Source: Streptomyces sp. M41(2017)
Lineage (GTDB): Bacteria > Actinomycetota > Actinomycetes > Streptomycetales > Streptomycetaceae
Direction: 5' to 3'
Length of the DNA stretch: 64,000 nucleotides
Assembly: GCF_002078175.1 (NCBI RefSeq)
Contig: NZ_MWFK01000002.1
Span: forward strand, 1,302,001-1,366,000
Part shown: in pieces, positions 33,248 through 43,071 of the stretch
Layout of the letters: each line of letters begins with the position of its first letter
How positions within the stretch are numbered: position 1 is the first letter of the stretch
Program-made: the position numbers and the translations under genes
The notes under the pieces: model-generated
Databases searched by the model: none
What the model was told of the DNA's origin: nothing
What the model saw: the letters and a program-made list of their open reading frames with translations, nothing else

Positions 33248-34456
33248 ATGACCGCACCGCTGCACGAGGCCAGTCAGAACGGTTCCGGCCGACGCCTGCC
33301 CGACACCCAGCAGGGCATGCGCCGCCGCAACCTCTCCCGGGTCATGTACACCGTCAGCACCGAGGGGCCGCTGTCGCGCGCCGCTGTGGCCTCGCACATC
33401 GGTCTGACCCGGGCAGCCGTGTCGACGCTGGTCGACGAACTGATCCGGGCCGGGCTCCTCGAGGAACTGGGCCCCGAACGGCCCGGCAGGGTGGGGCGTC
33501 CCGGATCCGCGCTCGCCGTCAGCGGGCACGGCCCGGCCGGCATCGGCGCCGAGGTAGGCGTCGACCACCTCGCCGTGTGCGCGGTCGACCTGCGCGGCGC
33601 CGTCCGGGCACGTGCCGTGCGCCACGGCACGAACCGTGGCCGGGCCGCCGAGCAGGTGACCCGGGAGTTGACGAAGCTGGTCCGCCAGGTCGTCACCGAG
33701 GCCGAACAGGACGGGCTGTGGGCGGCGGGCCTCGCCGTCGCTGTCCCCGGACTCGTGGCACGCGACGGACGGACCGTGGTCCGCGCCCCCAACCTGGACT
33801 GGCACGACACGGACCTCGGCGCCCTGCTCCCTTTCGACATGCCCCTGACGGTCGACAACGAGGCGAACTTCGGCGGTCTCGCGGAACTCTGGCTCGGTGA
33901 CACGACCCCGCGCGACTTCCTGCACGTGTCGGCGGAGATCGGCATCGGTGCGGCGGTGCTCGTGGACGGACGGCTGCTGCGCGGGACCCGCGGGTTCGCG
34001 GGTGAACTGGGGCACGTACCGGTGCGCCCGGAGGGGCCCGAGTGTCCCTGCGGTGGGCGCGGGTGCCTGGAACAGTACGCCGGCGAGGAGGCCGTCCTGC
34101 GCGCCGCCGGCCTGGAACCGGGCGAGGACCAGGTCGGGCTGCTGTCCGACCGCGCCGCCTCCGGCGATGCGGACGTACGACGCGCTCTGAGCGACGCCGG
34201 GACCGCTCTCGGGATCGCCCTGACCGGGGCGGTGAACCTGCTGGACCCGCAGACGGTCGTGCTGGGCGGCGCACTCGCCGGCCTCGCGCCCTGGCTGCTC
34301 CCCTCGCTGCAGGGCGAGTTGGCACGGCGCACCGCGGGACCGGCCTGCCCCGTGTCCGTGTCCCGGCTGGGATCCGAGGGACCCCTGCTGGGCGCCGCGC
34401 ATTCCGTGGTGCGGGCCGTGCTCGACGATCCGGCGGGAGCGGTCGGGCGCGCGTAG
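33248..34456 (+). CDS. xylR: ROK family transcriptional regulator, probable xylose repressor
   Basis: Protein of about 402 residues: N-terminal winged helix-turn-helix (RNLSRVMYTVSTEGPLSRAAVASHIGLTRAAVSTLVDELIRAGLL), then an actin-like ROK domain with the zinc motif CPCGGRGCLEQYAG and sugar-binding VDNEANFGGLAELW and ETGELGH-like GFAGELGHVPV. ROK repressors of this architecture bind a sugar, usually the substrate of the adjacent pathway; with xylA and xylB next door xylose is likely. The ATG at 33248 has GGAGG only 1 bp upstream, so an upstream start cannot be excluded; conserved sequence begins near residue 20. Confidence 0.9.
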   Translation: MTAPLHEASQNGSGRRLPDTQQGMRRRNLSRVMYTVSTEGPLSRAAVASHIGLTRAAVSTLVDELIRAGLLEELGPERPGRVGRPGSALAVSGHGPAGIGAEVGVDHLAVCAVDLRGAVRARAVRHGTNRGRAAEQVTRELTKLVRQVVTEAEQDGLWAAGLAVAVPGLVARDGRTVVRAPNLDWHDTDLGALLPFDMPLTVDNEANFGGLAELWLGDTTPRDFLHVSAEIGIGAAVLVDGRLLRGTRGFAGELGHVPVRPEGPECPCGGRGCLEQYAGEEAVLRAAGLEPGEDQVGLLSDRAASGDADVRRALSDAGTALGIALTGAVNLLDPQTVVLGGALAGLAPWLLPSLQGELARRTAGPACPVSVSRLGSEGPLLGAAHSVVRAVLDDPAGAVGRA

Positions 34457-35039
34457 CGGGCCGGCTCCGGCACACTCGACAACCCACGGGAGCGGTCGGC
34501 CTCTCGCAGCGGATCCGCTTCGGCACCCGGCGGTACAGCAGGCCACCGGGCGGTCCCCGTTCCCCGTCCGCGTCGTCGCGGACCACGTGCGCATTCCGTT
34601 CCCTCCTACGAGTGATCGTCGTATCCACAGTTCTCGGGTTGTCCACCGAGTCACGCCTCGGCCCTGCTGCCCAACCGGCAGGCGTCGTACGGTGATTCAC
34701 GCGAGGCGCAGCCGTCCGGCCGACGCCTCGGGACCGGAGCGAATCGGGGGATTCACATGAGGCCGGCGAGGAATGCAGGGCAGCGGAGCGAAGCGATCGG
34801 TCCGTTCGGACCACCTCCTGCGGCACAGAGGCGACGTGTCCGGACCCGTTGGGTCGCGCATGCCCGGCGGGCCGTGGGTGTCGTGATACTGATCTTCCTG
34901 CCGCGCCGTCACGCCGGGCGAACGGCCGAGGCCGCCCGCGTCCACCTCGACCGGCCGGCCCCGGCAGCGGCCTCGGACCACCGGCACCCCGGACACCCCG
35001 CACACCCCGGACACCCCAGCGACGAAAGGCCAGTACTCC
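34457..35039. other. 583-bp gap, no supported gene
   Basis: Spacer between the ROK regulator and the amidase. It contains an AT-richer patch near 34609-34640 that could be a promoter, and short C-rich direct repeats (CGGACACCCC) near 34988-35015. Open frames here are Arg/Pro-rich with no domain. The last 20 bp carry GAAAGG for the amidase gene. Confidence 0.45.
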
Positions 35040-35639
35040 ATGGAGAGAGCACGGTCGTTCCCGAGCCGGCGGCAGCTGCTCAAGGGCACAGCCCTCGCCG
35101 CCCTCCCTTACGCGCTACTCCCCGAGGCGAGGGCGACCGCCCAGACCGCGGCCGTCGACTATCCCGGTGCGGAGTGGACTGCGGCGACCTCCTCCAATTA
35201 CACGGCGTCCGACCGACCGGAGAGCTACGACCTCGACTACGTGATCATCCACGTGACGCAGGCGACGTACGCCGACACCCTGTCCATCTTCCGGAATCCC
35301 GCGAAGAAGGTGTCCGCGCACTACGTCGTGCGCTCCGCCGACGGTCACGTCGCCCAGTGCGTACGCGAACGCAACGTCGCCTGGCACGCGGGGAACTGGG
35401 ACTACAACACCAGAAGCATCGGTATCGAGCACGAGGGCTGGGTGGACAAGCCCGCCTACTTCACGAACGCGCTCTACGAGGAGTCGGCCAAGCTGACCGC
35501 CGCGATCTGCGATCAGTACGGCATCCCGAAGGACCGCGCCCACATCCTCGGCCACTACCAGGTGCCGGGTTCCGACCACACCGATCCAGGGCCCAACTGG
35601 GACTGGACGCGCTACATCAGGCTCGTCAACTTCGCCTGA
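35040..35639 (+). CDS. Tat-exported N-acetylmuramoyl-L-alanine amidase (Amidase_2)
   Basis: Small secreted amidase of 199 residues. The signal has a twin-arginine motif (SRRQLLKG) and a hydrophobic stretch up to about residue 32 (EARATA). The rest is an Amidase_2/PGRP-like fold: VIIHVTQA (zinc His), HYVVRSADGHVAQCVRERNVAWHAGNWDYNTRSIGIEHEGW, and HILGHYQVPGSDHTDPGPNWDW with the second and third zinc ligands. It should cleave the amide between muramic acid and L-alanine in peptidoglycan. There is no separate wall-binding domain. It is probably monocistronic. Confidence 0.93.
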   Translation: MERARSFPSRRQLLKGTALAALPYALLPEARATAQTAAVDYPGAEWTAATSSNYTASDRPESYDLDYVIIHVTQATYADTLSIFRNPAKKVSAHYVVRSADGHVAQCVRERNVAWHAGNWDYNTRSIGIEHEGWVDKPAYFTNALYEESAKLTAAICDQYGIPKDRAHILGHYQVPGSDHTDPGPNWDWTRYIRLVNFA

Positions 35640-35770
35640 CCGGGGGCCTGCTGCGCCCCTCGACGCGGTCCCCGTGCGGCCGCGGGCGGAAGCGGAACGT
35701 CACACGGGTTGTCGATGCCCGCACGGGGAGTGACGATGGACCCAGCCGCATCGCCTTCCGGGAGGCCGAG

Positions 35771-37075
35771 TTGATCGATCCTTGGGTGGCCCTGGAACCG
35801 GGAGCCGACCCCGTCGAGAGGGTTCGGTCACTGCGCCGCGCCTACGAGTCCTTCACCGAGGCGGGAACGGTGCCGCGGCCCGTGCGATCCGTGGTGGCGG
35901 ACTCGTGGCGTCGGTCGGCGCGGGCCGGCGTCGTCCCGGACGGCACGGCGAACGTCGACCTGACGGACGGAGATCTCGGTTCCTACCGGGCCGAGCATCC
36001 GCTGGCCCGGGTGATGCCCCTGTTCCGTGAGCTGATGGGCACGTTCGCGTCGGACGGGGAGCACCTGCTCGCGGTGTGCGACGCGCAGGGCCGGCTCCTG
36101 TGGGTCGAGGGCCACCCGGGAACGCGCAAGCAGGCCGGCCGGATGAACTTCGTGCCGGGCGCCCTCTGGTCGGAGGCGGCCGCGGGGACGAACGCGCCGG
36201 GTACGGCGGTCGCCGTCGACCACCCCGTGCAGGTCTTCGCGGCGGAGCACTTCATCCGGCGGGTCCAGCCCTGGACCTGCGCGGCCGCTCCGGTGCACGA
36301 TCCGCGGACCGGGCGGGTCATCGGCGCGGTCGACATCACCGGCGGGGACGGGCTGGCGCACCCGCACAGCCTCGCCTTCGTGCAGGCGGTGGCGCGCGCC
36401 GCGGAGTCCCATCTCGCCCTCCTTTCACCGCCGCGAACCGTGACGGACGGCCCTCTCGAACTGACCGTTCTGGGACGGGACGAGGCCCAACTCGTCGTGG
36501 ACGGGCGCAAGACCAGGCTGAGCCGCAGACACAGCGAGATCCTCGTGCTGCTGGCCCGGCATCCGGAGGGTCTCACCGGCGACGAGCTGCTGTGCGCGCT
36601 GTACGAGGACGAGTCGGTGACGCCGGTGACGCTGCGCGCGGAGCTGGCCCGGCTGCGCCGCCTCCTCGGTCCGGGTCTGCTGGATTCCCGGCCCTACCGG
36701 CTGACCCGCCCGGTCGAGTCCGACGTGACGGTGGTGGAGCGGCGGCTCGGGACGGGGGCGGTCACGGCAGCCGTCGCGGCGTATGCCGGTCCGTTGCTGC
36801 CGGGGTCCACGGCCCCGGCGGTCGTGCGGCTGCGGCGCAGACTGGCCGACGGGCTGCGGACGGCCCTCATCGCCCGTCGGGACCCGGATCTGCTGGCCGA
36901 CTGGGCCCGCGCGCCGTGGGGGGAGGACGACCTCGACGTCTGGCGGGCACTGTCGTCGGTACGGCCGGCGCCGGTCGTGCGGTCGCGGCTGGCGGAGTTG
37001 GAGTCGGAGCAGGCCGTACCAGCGGGCTGGGCGCGGCAGCGCCGGGGCGACCGTATGCGACCGGAGCCGCGCTGA
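35771..37075 (+). CDS. GAF-domain transcriptional activator of the aldehyde dehydrogenase
   Basis: Regulator of about 434 residues. GAF sensory domain (about 75-210, LLAVCDAQGRLLWVEGHPG...MNFVPGALWSEAAAGTNAPGTAVAVDHPVQVFAAEHF), then a C-terminal winged-helix-like region (LSRRHSEILVLLARHPEGLTGDELLCALY...VTLRAELARLRRLLG) and a helical tail. It resembles AcoR-like regulators of aldehyde dehydrogenases but has no AAA+ sigma54 domain. A TTG at 35771 is chosen as start: GGGAGG sits 5 bp upstream and the conserved IDPWVALEPGADPVERVRSLRR begins right after. No in-frame ATG is near; a GTG at 35786 is the alternative. The aldehyde dehydrogenase gene follows after 136 bp on the same strand. Confidence 0.82.
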   Translation: MIDPWVALEPGADPVERVRSLRRAYESFTEAGTVPRPVRSVVADSWRRSARAGVVPDGTANVDLTDGDLGSYRAEHPLARVMPLFRELMGTFASDGEHLLAVCDAQGRLLWVEGHPGTRKQAGRMNFVPGALWSEAAAGTNAPGTAVAVDHPVQVFAAEHFIRRVQPWTCAAAPVHDPRTGRVIGAVDITGGDGLAHPHSLAFVQAVARAAESHLALLSPPRTVTDGPLELTVLGRDEAQLVVDGRKTRLSRRHSEILVLLARHPEGLTGDELLCALYEDESVTPVTLRAELARLRRLLGPGLLDSRPYRLTRPVESDVTVVERRLGTGAVTAAVAAYAGPLLPGSTAPAVVRLRRRLADGLRTALIARRDPDLLADWARAPWGEDDLDVWRALSSVRPAPVVRSRLAELESEQAVPAGWARQRRGDRMRPEPR

Positions 37076-37125
37076 CCGGCCGGCCGCCTCCCCACCTGCG
37101 GGGCGAGAAGCTCTCTCGGGGGCGC

Positions 37126-37145
37126 GCAACGTCGTTGCAACGTCG
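37126..37145 (+). promoter_or_regulatory. Paired 9-bp direct repeats before the aldehyde dehydrogenase
   Basis: GCAACGTCG, TT, GCAACGTCG: two identical 9-bp repeats with an 11-bp period, about one helical turn. The overlap creates the palindromes GCAAC-GTC-GTTGC and GTTGCAAC. It sits 66-86 bp before the dehydrogenase start, right for an activator site, presumably for the GAF regulator just upstream. Confidence 0.55.
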
Positions 37146-37211
37146 GGGTTTCTAGCCTCGCGGCGAGAGCTGCCCAACGGCGGGCAGCGCTTCTCCGGGA
37201 GGCAGACCAGC

Positions 37212-38735
<1,524 letters not shown>

Positions 38736-38743
38736 AGCCTGAA

Positions 38744-38786
38744 GTGGGGTTGCCCGGAGGCATCGTTGGGCTCCCGGCAACCCCAC
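38744..38786. terminator. Strong hairpin after the aldehyde dehydrogenase gene
   Basis: GTGGGGTTGCC (38744-38754) pairs perfectly with GGCAACCCCAC (38776-38786), 11 bp, with a 21-nt loop. It begins 9 bp after the dehydrogenase stop. The DUF2231 gene on the other strand ends at 38952, so it may also block read-through from that side. Confidence 0.75.
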
Positions 38787-38951
38787 ACCGAGAGCACACT
38801 GCGGTGCCGTCGACGGGACCATCGCGGGCCGGGCGCCGTACTCCCGCCGCACGTGATCGAGCGTCATGAGAGCGCAACGCCGCACCACCCCAGTTCCCCG
38901 CAACCTGCCATCGGTCGAGACCGGTTGTGGGACCGTCGCGCGACTCAGGCC

Positions 38952-39470
38952 TCAGTCACGATCCGCGTGCGCCGTCGCCGAGTACCCGTTCCGCCAGGCG
39001 GCTTTGGCGCCGGAGTCCCCGATGCGATACACCTGCACGCCCGCTCCCACGCCGACGGCGAGGGAGAGTACGGCCGCCGTCACCCGCAGTGGCATGCCCA
39101 CTGTCCCGCCGGCCCCTCCCGCCGTCTCGGACACACTGCGGGCGGTTCGCCGGTAGGCCCACCACACTCCGGCGGCCACCACGAAGAGTCCGATGGCCCA
39201 GGGAAGCAGTTGGTCTCCCAGCTCGGCGTGCTTGCGGACCAGAGCGTTGCTGTCCACGTGGCGTTCCAGCCACTCGCCGGCGCTGGTCGTCAGCGGCACG
39301 CTGATCAAGGAGGCGAGAGCGAGGATCGGCAGCGCGAGCCCGAACCGGCGCATGACCGACGGGAAGGCGGCGCAGAGGACCAGTGCGAGCGCGGTGAGCG
39401 GCACGAGGACCACCACCACGTGCACGAAGAGGACGTGCGCGGGGATGCCGTTGATCAGATCGAGTCCCAC
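38952..39470 (-). CDS. DUF2231-type integral membrane protein
   Basis: Membrane protein of 172 residues with four hydrophobic helices. Conserved features are the first-helix histidines (IPAHVLFVHVVVVLVPLTAL), HAELGDQLLPWAIGLFVV, and the C-terminal IGDSGAKAAW, all typical of the DUF2231 family. The histidines suggest haem or metal binding, and the family often sits near redox proteins. It lies 125 bp downstream of ApbE on the same strand, so it may be an accessory of the flavin electron-transfer locus. Function is not established. Confidence 0.8.
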   Translation of the reverse strand: MGLDLINGIPAHVLFVHVVVVLVPLTALALVLCAAFPSVMRRFGLALPILALASLISVPLTTSAGEWLERHVDSNALVRKHAELGDQLLPWAIGLFVVAAGVWWAYRRTARSVSETAGGAGGTVGMPLRVTAAVLSLAVGVGAGVQVYRIGDSGAKAAWRNGYSATAHADRD

Positions 39471-39595
39471 GGTCGGGAACTCCTTCGCTGGGAGGTTGGT
39501 GACGGACGGAATCGTGTGGGCCGTGTGCGTGCGGCACGGCGGTTACGGGCGGGGGCGCCCGCGCTCCGAGAGCGGCCTCCCGGGCACGCCCCGCC

Positions 39596-40363
39596 TCATG
39601 ACCCATGTCGGCTGAATCCCGAGGTCTGCCACGATCGGCCGTCGGGCAGGACCGCGAACGCCTCGTAACCGTCCATGGACTCCAGCCACTCCTGCGCGCC
39701 CTCGCCCCGGGCGAACCCGGCGGTTGCGTAGGCGTCGGTCATGGTGAGCCGGGGCCCGACCACGGTGAGGGACGCGAGGTGGGTGACGGGTTCACCGTTG
39801 TGCGGGTCGAGTACGTGGAGGCCTCGTTCGGCGGTCCCGGAGGTCGCGATGGCCAGGTCGTCGCCGGCGGTGACGACGGTGGCCAGTTCGGCGGGGCGCA
39901 GGGGGTGGGCGATCCCGATGCGCCACGGGGTGCCTGCGCTCGGCCGCCCGCGGAGCTGGAGGTCGCCGCCGCCGTTGACGCAGGTGTGGTGGGCGCCGGC
40001 GTCGTGCAGGAGCTGGGACGCGGCTTCGGTCGCCCAGCCCTTGACCAGCCCTGATGGATCGAGGGCGTTCCCGGGGACGACGCAGAACCAGCCCTCGGTG
40101 TCGTGGGTGGCTTTCGCACACAGGGAGAAGACCTCGTGGACCTCGTCGGGACAGTCGCTCAGCCGGATTTCACCCCGGTCGAGGCGGCTGATGTGGCTGT
40201 CGTCCCGGTACGTGGAGAACACCGCGTCGACGCGGTGGAGGTGACGTACCGCTTCGGCGAGGGCGTGGCGGATGGCCGGGGTGGGCCGGTCGCGGATGTC
40301 GAAGGAGAAGGCGGTGCCCATCACGTGCTCGACGTGGCGGAGGCCTGTCGCGGTCTCAGGCAC
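39596..40363 (-). CDS. apbE: FAD:protein FMN transferase (ApbE)
   Basis: Flavin transferase of 255 residues that attaches FMN from FAD to a Ser/Thr of target proteins. Key segments are HVMGTAFSFDI, DAVFSTYRDDSHISRLDRG, DPSGLVKGWATEAAS, VNGGGDLQLRG and TMTDAYATAGFARG (the Mg-binding region). There is no clear signal peptide, so it may act in the cytosol, or the short N-terminus may hide an export signal. It overlaps the upstream FMN-binding protein gene by 8 bp, and that protein carries the acceptor motif, so enzyme and substrate are encoded together. Confidence 0.93.
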   Translation of the reverse strand: MPETATGLRHVEHVMGTAFSFDIRDRPTPAIRHALAEAVRHLHRVDAVFSTYRDDSHISRLDRGEIRLSDCPDEVHEVFSLCAKATHDTEGWFCVVPGNALDPSGLVKGWATEAASQLLHDAGAHHTCVNGGGDLQLRGRPSAGTPWRIGIAHPLRPAELATVVTAGDDLAIATSGTAERGLHVLDPHNGEPVTHLASLTVVGPRLTMTDAYATAGFARGEGAQEWLESMDGYEAFAVLPDGRSWQTSGFSRHGS

Positions 40364-40790
40364 GGGCCTGGTCCAGGGCGCTCTGCAGGGACTGGATGTA
40401 GCCCTGACTGGTGTAGCTGGCCCCGGAGACGGCGTCGATGTGCGCGCTCTGGGCTCCGATCGCCTCCTGGGTGAGGCGCGGCAGGGAGTAGGAGGCGATC
40501 TGCTGGTCCCGGCCGTTCTGGTCGGGCGCCTGGAGCACTTTGACCGCGGTGAGCTTCCCCTTGGCGAGGGTGACCGCGACCTGCACGGTTCCGTACTGGG
40601 TGTCGACGGGGTCGCCGGTGAACGTGCCGGTCGCCGCCCCGGACGCGGTTCCCGTGGAGGTGCCGGACGAGGAGGGCGTCGAGGAGCGGGGGGCCGCGCC
40701 GGAGGTGGCGGGGAGCTGGTGCGGTTTCAGGGTGAGCAGCAGGACGACGAGGGAACTGATCCCTGTGGTGGCGAGGACGGCTCGGCGCAT
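40356..40790 (-). CDS. Extracytoplasmic FMN-binding domain protein
   Basis: Protein of 144 residues with an N-terminal signal anchor (RRAVLATTGISSLVVLLLTL), a Ser/Thr/Gly-rich linker (about 30-55), and an FMN-binding domain (about 56-144). The C-terminal DAVSGASYTSQGYIQSLQSAL contains the SGA[S/T]xT flavinylation motif; the threonine of SGASYT is the likely FMN attachment site. It should be a one-electron carrier outside the membrane, flavinylated by the ApbE encoded next. The gene starts 11 bp after the ferric-reductase-like gene stop. Confidence 0.92.
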   Translation of the reverse strand: MRRAVLATTGISSLVVLLLTLKPHQLPATSGAAPRSSTPSSSGTSTGTASGAATGTFTGDPVDTQYGTVQVAVTLAKGKLTAVKVLQAPDQNGRDQQIASYSLPRLTQEAIGAQSAHIDAVSGASYTSQGYIQSLQSALDQARA

Positions 40791-40801
40791 GACGGACTTC
40801 C

Positions 40802-42166
40802 TCAGAACGTGAACGACTCGTGGTGGATGCGCCGCGCCGGTACGCCGGCCTCGCGCAGGGACTCGATCGCGGCGAGCGTCATGCCGGGGGGACCGCAGAG
40901 ATAGACGTCGTGGGCCGCCAGGTCCGGTACCAGAGCGTTCAGGGCCGGGGCGGTCAGGGGTGCGGAGTGGCGGGCGTCCTCACCGACGACGTAGTGCACG
41001 ACGGCTCGCCGGTGGGCGGCGATCGCGTCGATCTCACCGCGCAGGGCGAGGTCGACATGGCGGCCGGCCCGGTAGACGAGGGTCACCTGTCCGGGCAGCG
41101 TCTCGAAGAGCGCGCGCAACGGGGTGATGCCGACGCCGCCTGCCATGAGCAGGACCTTGTGGGACGTGCGGCGGTCCGCGGTGAAGCCGCCGTAGGGTCC
41201 CTCGGCCCAGACACGGGTACCGGGCGCGAGGCCGGCGAGGGCCGCGCTGTGGGCGCCGACGGTCTTGACGGTGATGCGGAGGCGGTCGGGCCGTGCCGGC
41301 GCGGAGAGGGAGTACGGGTTCGCGGTCCACCACAGTCCGCGCGTCAGGAAGCGCCAGCGCAGGAACTGCCCGGGCATACCTCCCAGTTCGTCGAGGTGTG
41401 TGCCGGTGAGGTGGACGGACACCACGCCCGGTGCCTCGGGGTGTACGGCGGCGACACGCATCTGGTGGCGCAGCCCGCGCCGCAGCGGCACGGCGAGCCG
41501 GTACCAGGCGAGCAGTGCGGAGACGCCGAGGAAGAGCGTGTACCAGGCGATCTGGGCGGGCCGGTGGCCGACGAAGTCCGCTCCGTTGGAGAGCTGGTGG
41601 CCGAAGGTGAGGAAGACCGCAAGGTACGTGGCGAAGTGCAGGTAGTGCCAGGTCTCGTAACTCATCCTGCGGCGCGCGGCCCGCGCCGAGAGGATCCCGG
41701 TGGCGAGGAAGAGGACGAAGCCGATGGTGCCCTTGAGGAGGTCGGGGTAGTTCAGCACGAGCGTGGACGTCTGGCCGATCACGTCGGTGTGCGAGGTCAG
41801 GGAGTAGCCCCAGATGATCAGCAGGGTGTGCGCCAGGGCCAGGGAGATCACGCAACGGCCGCCCAGGGCGTGCCAGCGCGCGAGACGGTCGGTTCCGACC
41901 GTGTGGTCCAGGAGGGGCATGCGAGCCATCAGCGCGAGGAGCACGGCGCAGCCGTAGCCGGCGAGCAGGCCCGTGATGCGTCCTGCCCCGGTGAGCCAGC
42001 CGGCCGGGCCGACCACCGAGGCCGTGTCGCTCCACCACAGGGCCAGCACTCCCGCGGCACCGGCCCAGATCGCCAGGGGGGCGAGGAACGGCACCCAGCT
42101 GCGCCGCGGACGCCGGTGGCGTGTCCCGTGGTCCCGGTGGGTGGTGGACGTGAACGTGGTGGTCAT
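40802..42166 (-). CDS. Ferric-reductase-like transmembrane flavoprotein
   Basis: Membrane oxidoreductase of about 454 residues. Six helices with conserved histidines (WHALGGRCVISLALAHTLL, ETWHYLHFATYLAVFLTFGHQL) for bis-haem binding, then an FAD domain (NPYSLSAP) and an NAD(P) domain (GGVGITPLRALFE, YLCGPPGM). It would carry electrons from cytosolic NAD(P)H through FAD and haem to the outer face, there to the FMN protein encoded downstream. The ATG at 42166 has GGAGGAG upstream; the frame extends further without conserved sequence. A two-component system diverges from it across 170 bp. Confidence 0.92.
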   Translation of the reverse strand: MTTTFTSTTHRDHGTRHRRPRRSWVPFLAPLAIWAGAAGVLALWWSDTASVVGPAGWLTGAGRITGLLAGYGCAVLLALMARMPLLDHTVGTDRLARWHALGGRCVISLALAHTLLIIWGYSLTSHTDVIGQTSTLVLNYPDLLKGTIGFVLFLATGILSARAARRRMSYETWHYLHFATYLAVFLTFGHQLSNGADFVGHRPAQIAWYTLFLGVSALLAWYRLAVPLRRGLRHQMRVAAVHPEAPGVVSVHLTGTHLDELGGMPGQFLRWRFLTRGLWWTANPYSLSAPARPDRLRITVKTVGAHSAALAGLAPGTRVWAEGPYGGFTADRRTSHKVLLMAGGVGITPLRALFETLPGQVTLVYRAGRHVDLALRGEIDAIAAHRRAVVHYVVGEDARHSAPLTAPALNALVPDLAAHDVYLCGPPGMTLAAIESLREAGVPARRIHHESFTF

Positions 42167-42336
42167 GGGCTCCTCCGGATGTGGCTCGCTCCGGCGATGA
42201 GCGGTCAGCTTCACAGCCCAACTTCTGAGGACCCTCTGAAACGGTCTCCGGACCCGCCCCTCCGCACGCATTCAGAGGAAACTCAGAGCATTCGGTCGAC
42301 CTGGCGCGGAGCGCGGTGGGGGATGCTGAAGGAACC

Positions 42337-43071
42337 ATGGACGAGCCACGTACGACATCCCCGCTGGTGCGCCCCGACGGGCAGCCGGTGCGCATCCTCG
42401 TCGTCGACGACGAAGCCGACGTCACCGATGTCCTCTCCAGGGTCATGACCGCGGAGGGATGGCAGGTGCGGACGGCGGCGGACGGAAGGTCCGCTGTCGC
42501 GACCGCCCGCGCGTTCCACCCCGACGCGGTGGTCCTGGACTGGATGCTGCCTGATCTCGACGGGCTCCAGATCCTGCGGCTCCTCAGGCAGGAGGCGCCC
42601 ACCGTCTGTGTGCTGTTCCTGACCGCTCGTGACGCGGTGGAGGACCGCATCGCGGGCATCACCGCCGGCGGGGACGACTACGTCACCAAGCCCTACAGCC
42701 TGGAAGAGGTCCTGGCCCGCGTGCGGGGCCTGCTCCGACGCTCCGGCATGACCGCGGCGTCCGGATCGAACCGGCTCACGGTCGGGGACCTCACCATGGA
42801 CGAGGAGGCCCGAGAGGTCAGCCGCGGCGGCGCGCCCGTCGAACTCTCCCGCACGGAGTTCGAACTCCTGCGGTTCCTCATGCGCAACCCGCGGCGCGTG
42901 CTGTCCAAGGAACAGATCCTCGACCGGGTCTGGTCCTACGACTTCGGTGGCCGGTCCCACGTCGTCGAGCTCTACATCAGCTATCTGCGCAGGAAGGTCG
43001 ACGCGGGGCGCAGCCCGATGATCCACACCGTGCGCGGAGTCGGCTACGTCCTCAAGCCGGAAGCCCAGTGA
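42337..43071 (+). CDS. OmpR-family response regulator
   Basis: DNA-binding response regulator of 244 residues. Receiver domain with acidic DDE pocket, phosphoacceptor Asp68 in VVLDWMLPDLDG, the conserved Thr in LTARD and Lys in YVTKPYS. C-terminal OmpR winged helix (RTEFELLRFLMRNPRRVLSKEQILDRVW...VVELYISYLRRKVD...IHTVRGVGYVL). The ATG at 42337 has GAAGGA 4 bp before. The start of the kinase gene overlaps its stop (GTGA). It is divergent from the flavin electron-transfer operon, which it probably controls. Confidence 0.93.
   Translation: MDEPRTTSPLVRPDGQPVRILVVDDEADVTDVLSRVMTAEGWQVRTAADGRSAVATARAFHPDAVVLDWMLPDLDGLQILRLLRQEAPTVCVLFLTARDAVEDRIAGITAGGDDYVTKPYSLEEVLARVRGLLRRSGMTAASGSNRLTVGDLTMDEEAREVSRGGAPVELSRTEFELLRFLMRNPRRVLSKEQILDRVWSYDFGGRSHVVELYISYLRRKVDAGRSPMIHTVRGVGYVLKPEAQ

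Noticed and set aside
34976..35030. CRISPR-like short repeats (CGGACACCCC)
   Set aside because: The repeats are about 10 bp, few and without unique spacers of regular length; simple-sequence DNA.
34757..35770. A longer N-terminus for the GAF regulator reaching back across the amidase gene
   Set aside because: The upstream part is another frame of the amidase region and is Arg/Pro-rich; conserved sequence starts after the TTG at 35771.
40802..42448. A plus-strand gene opposite the ferric-reductase-like gene
   Set aside because: No domain, biased composition, and the minus-strand frame has clear FAD/NAD and haem motifs.
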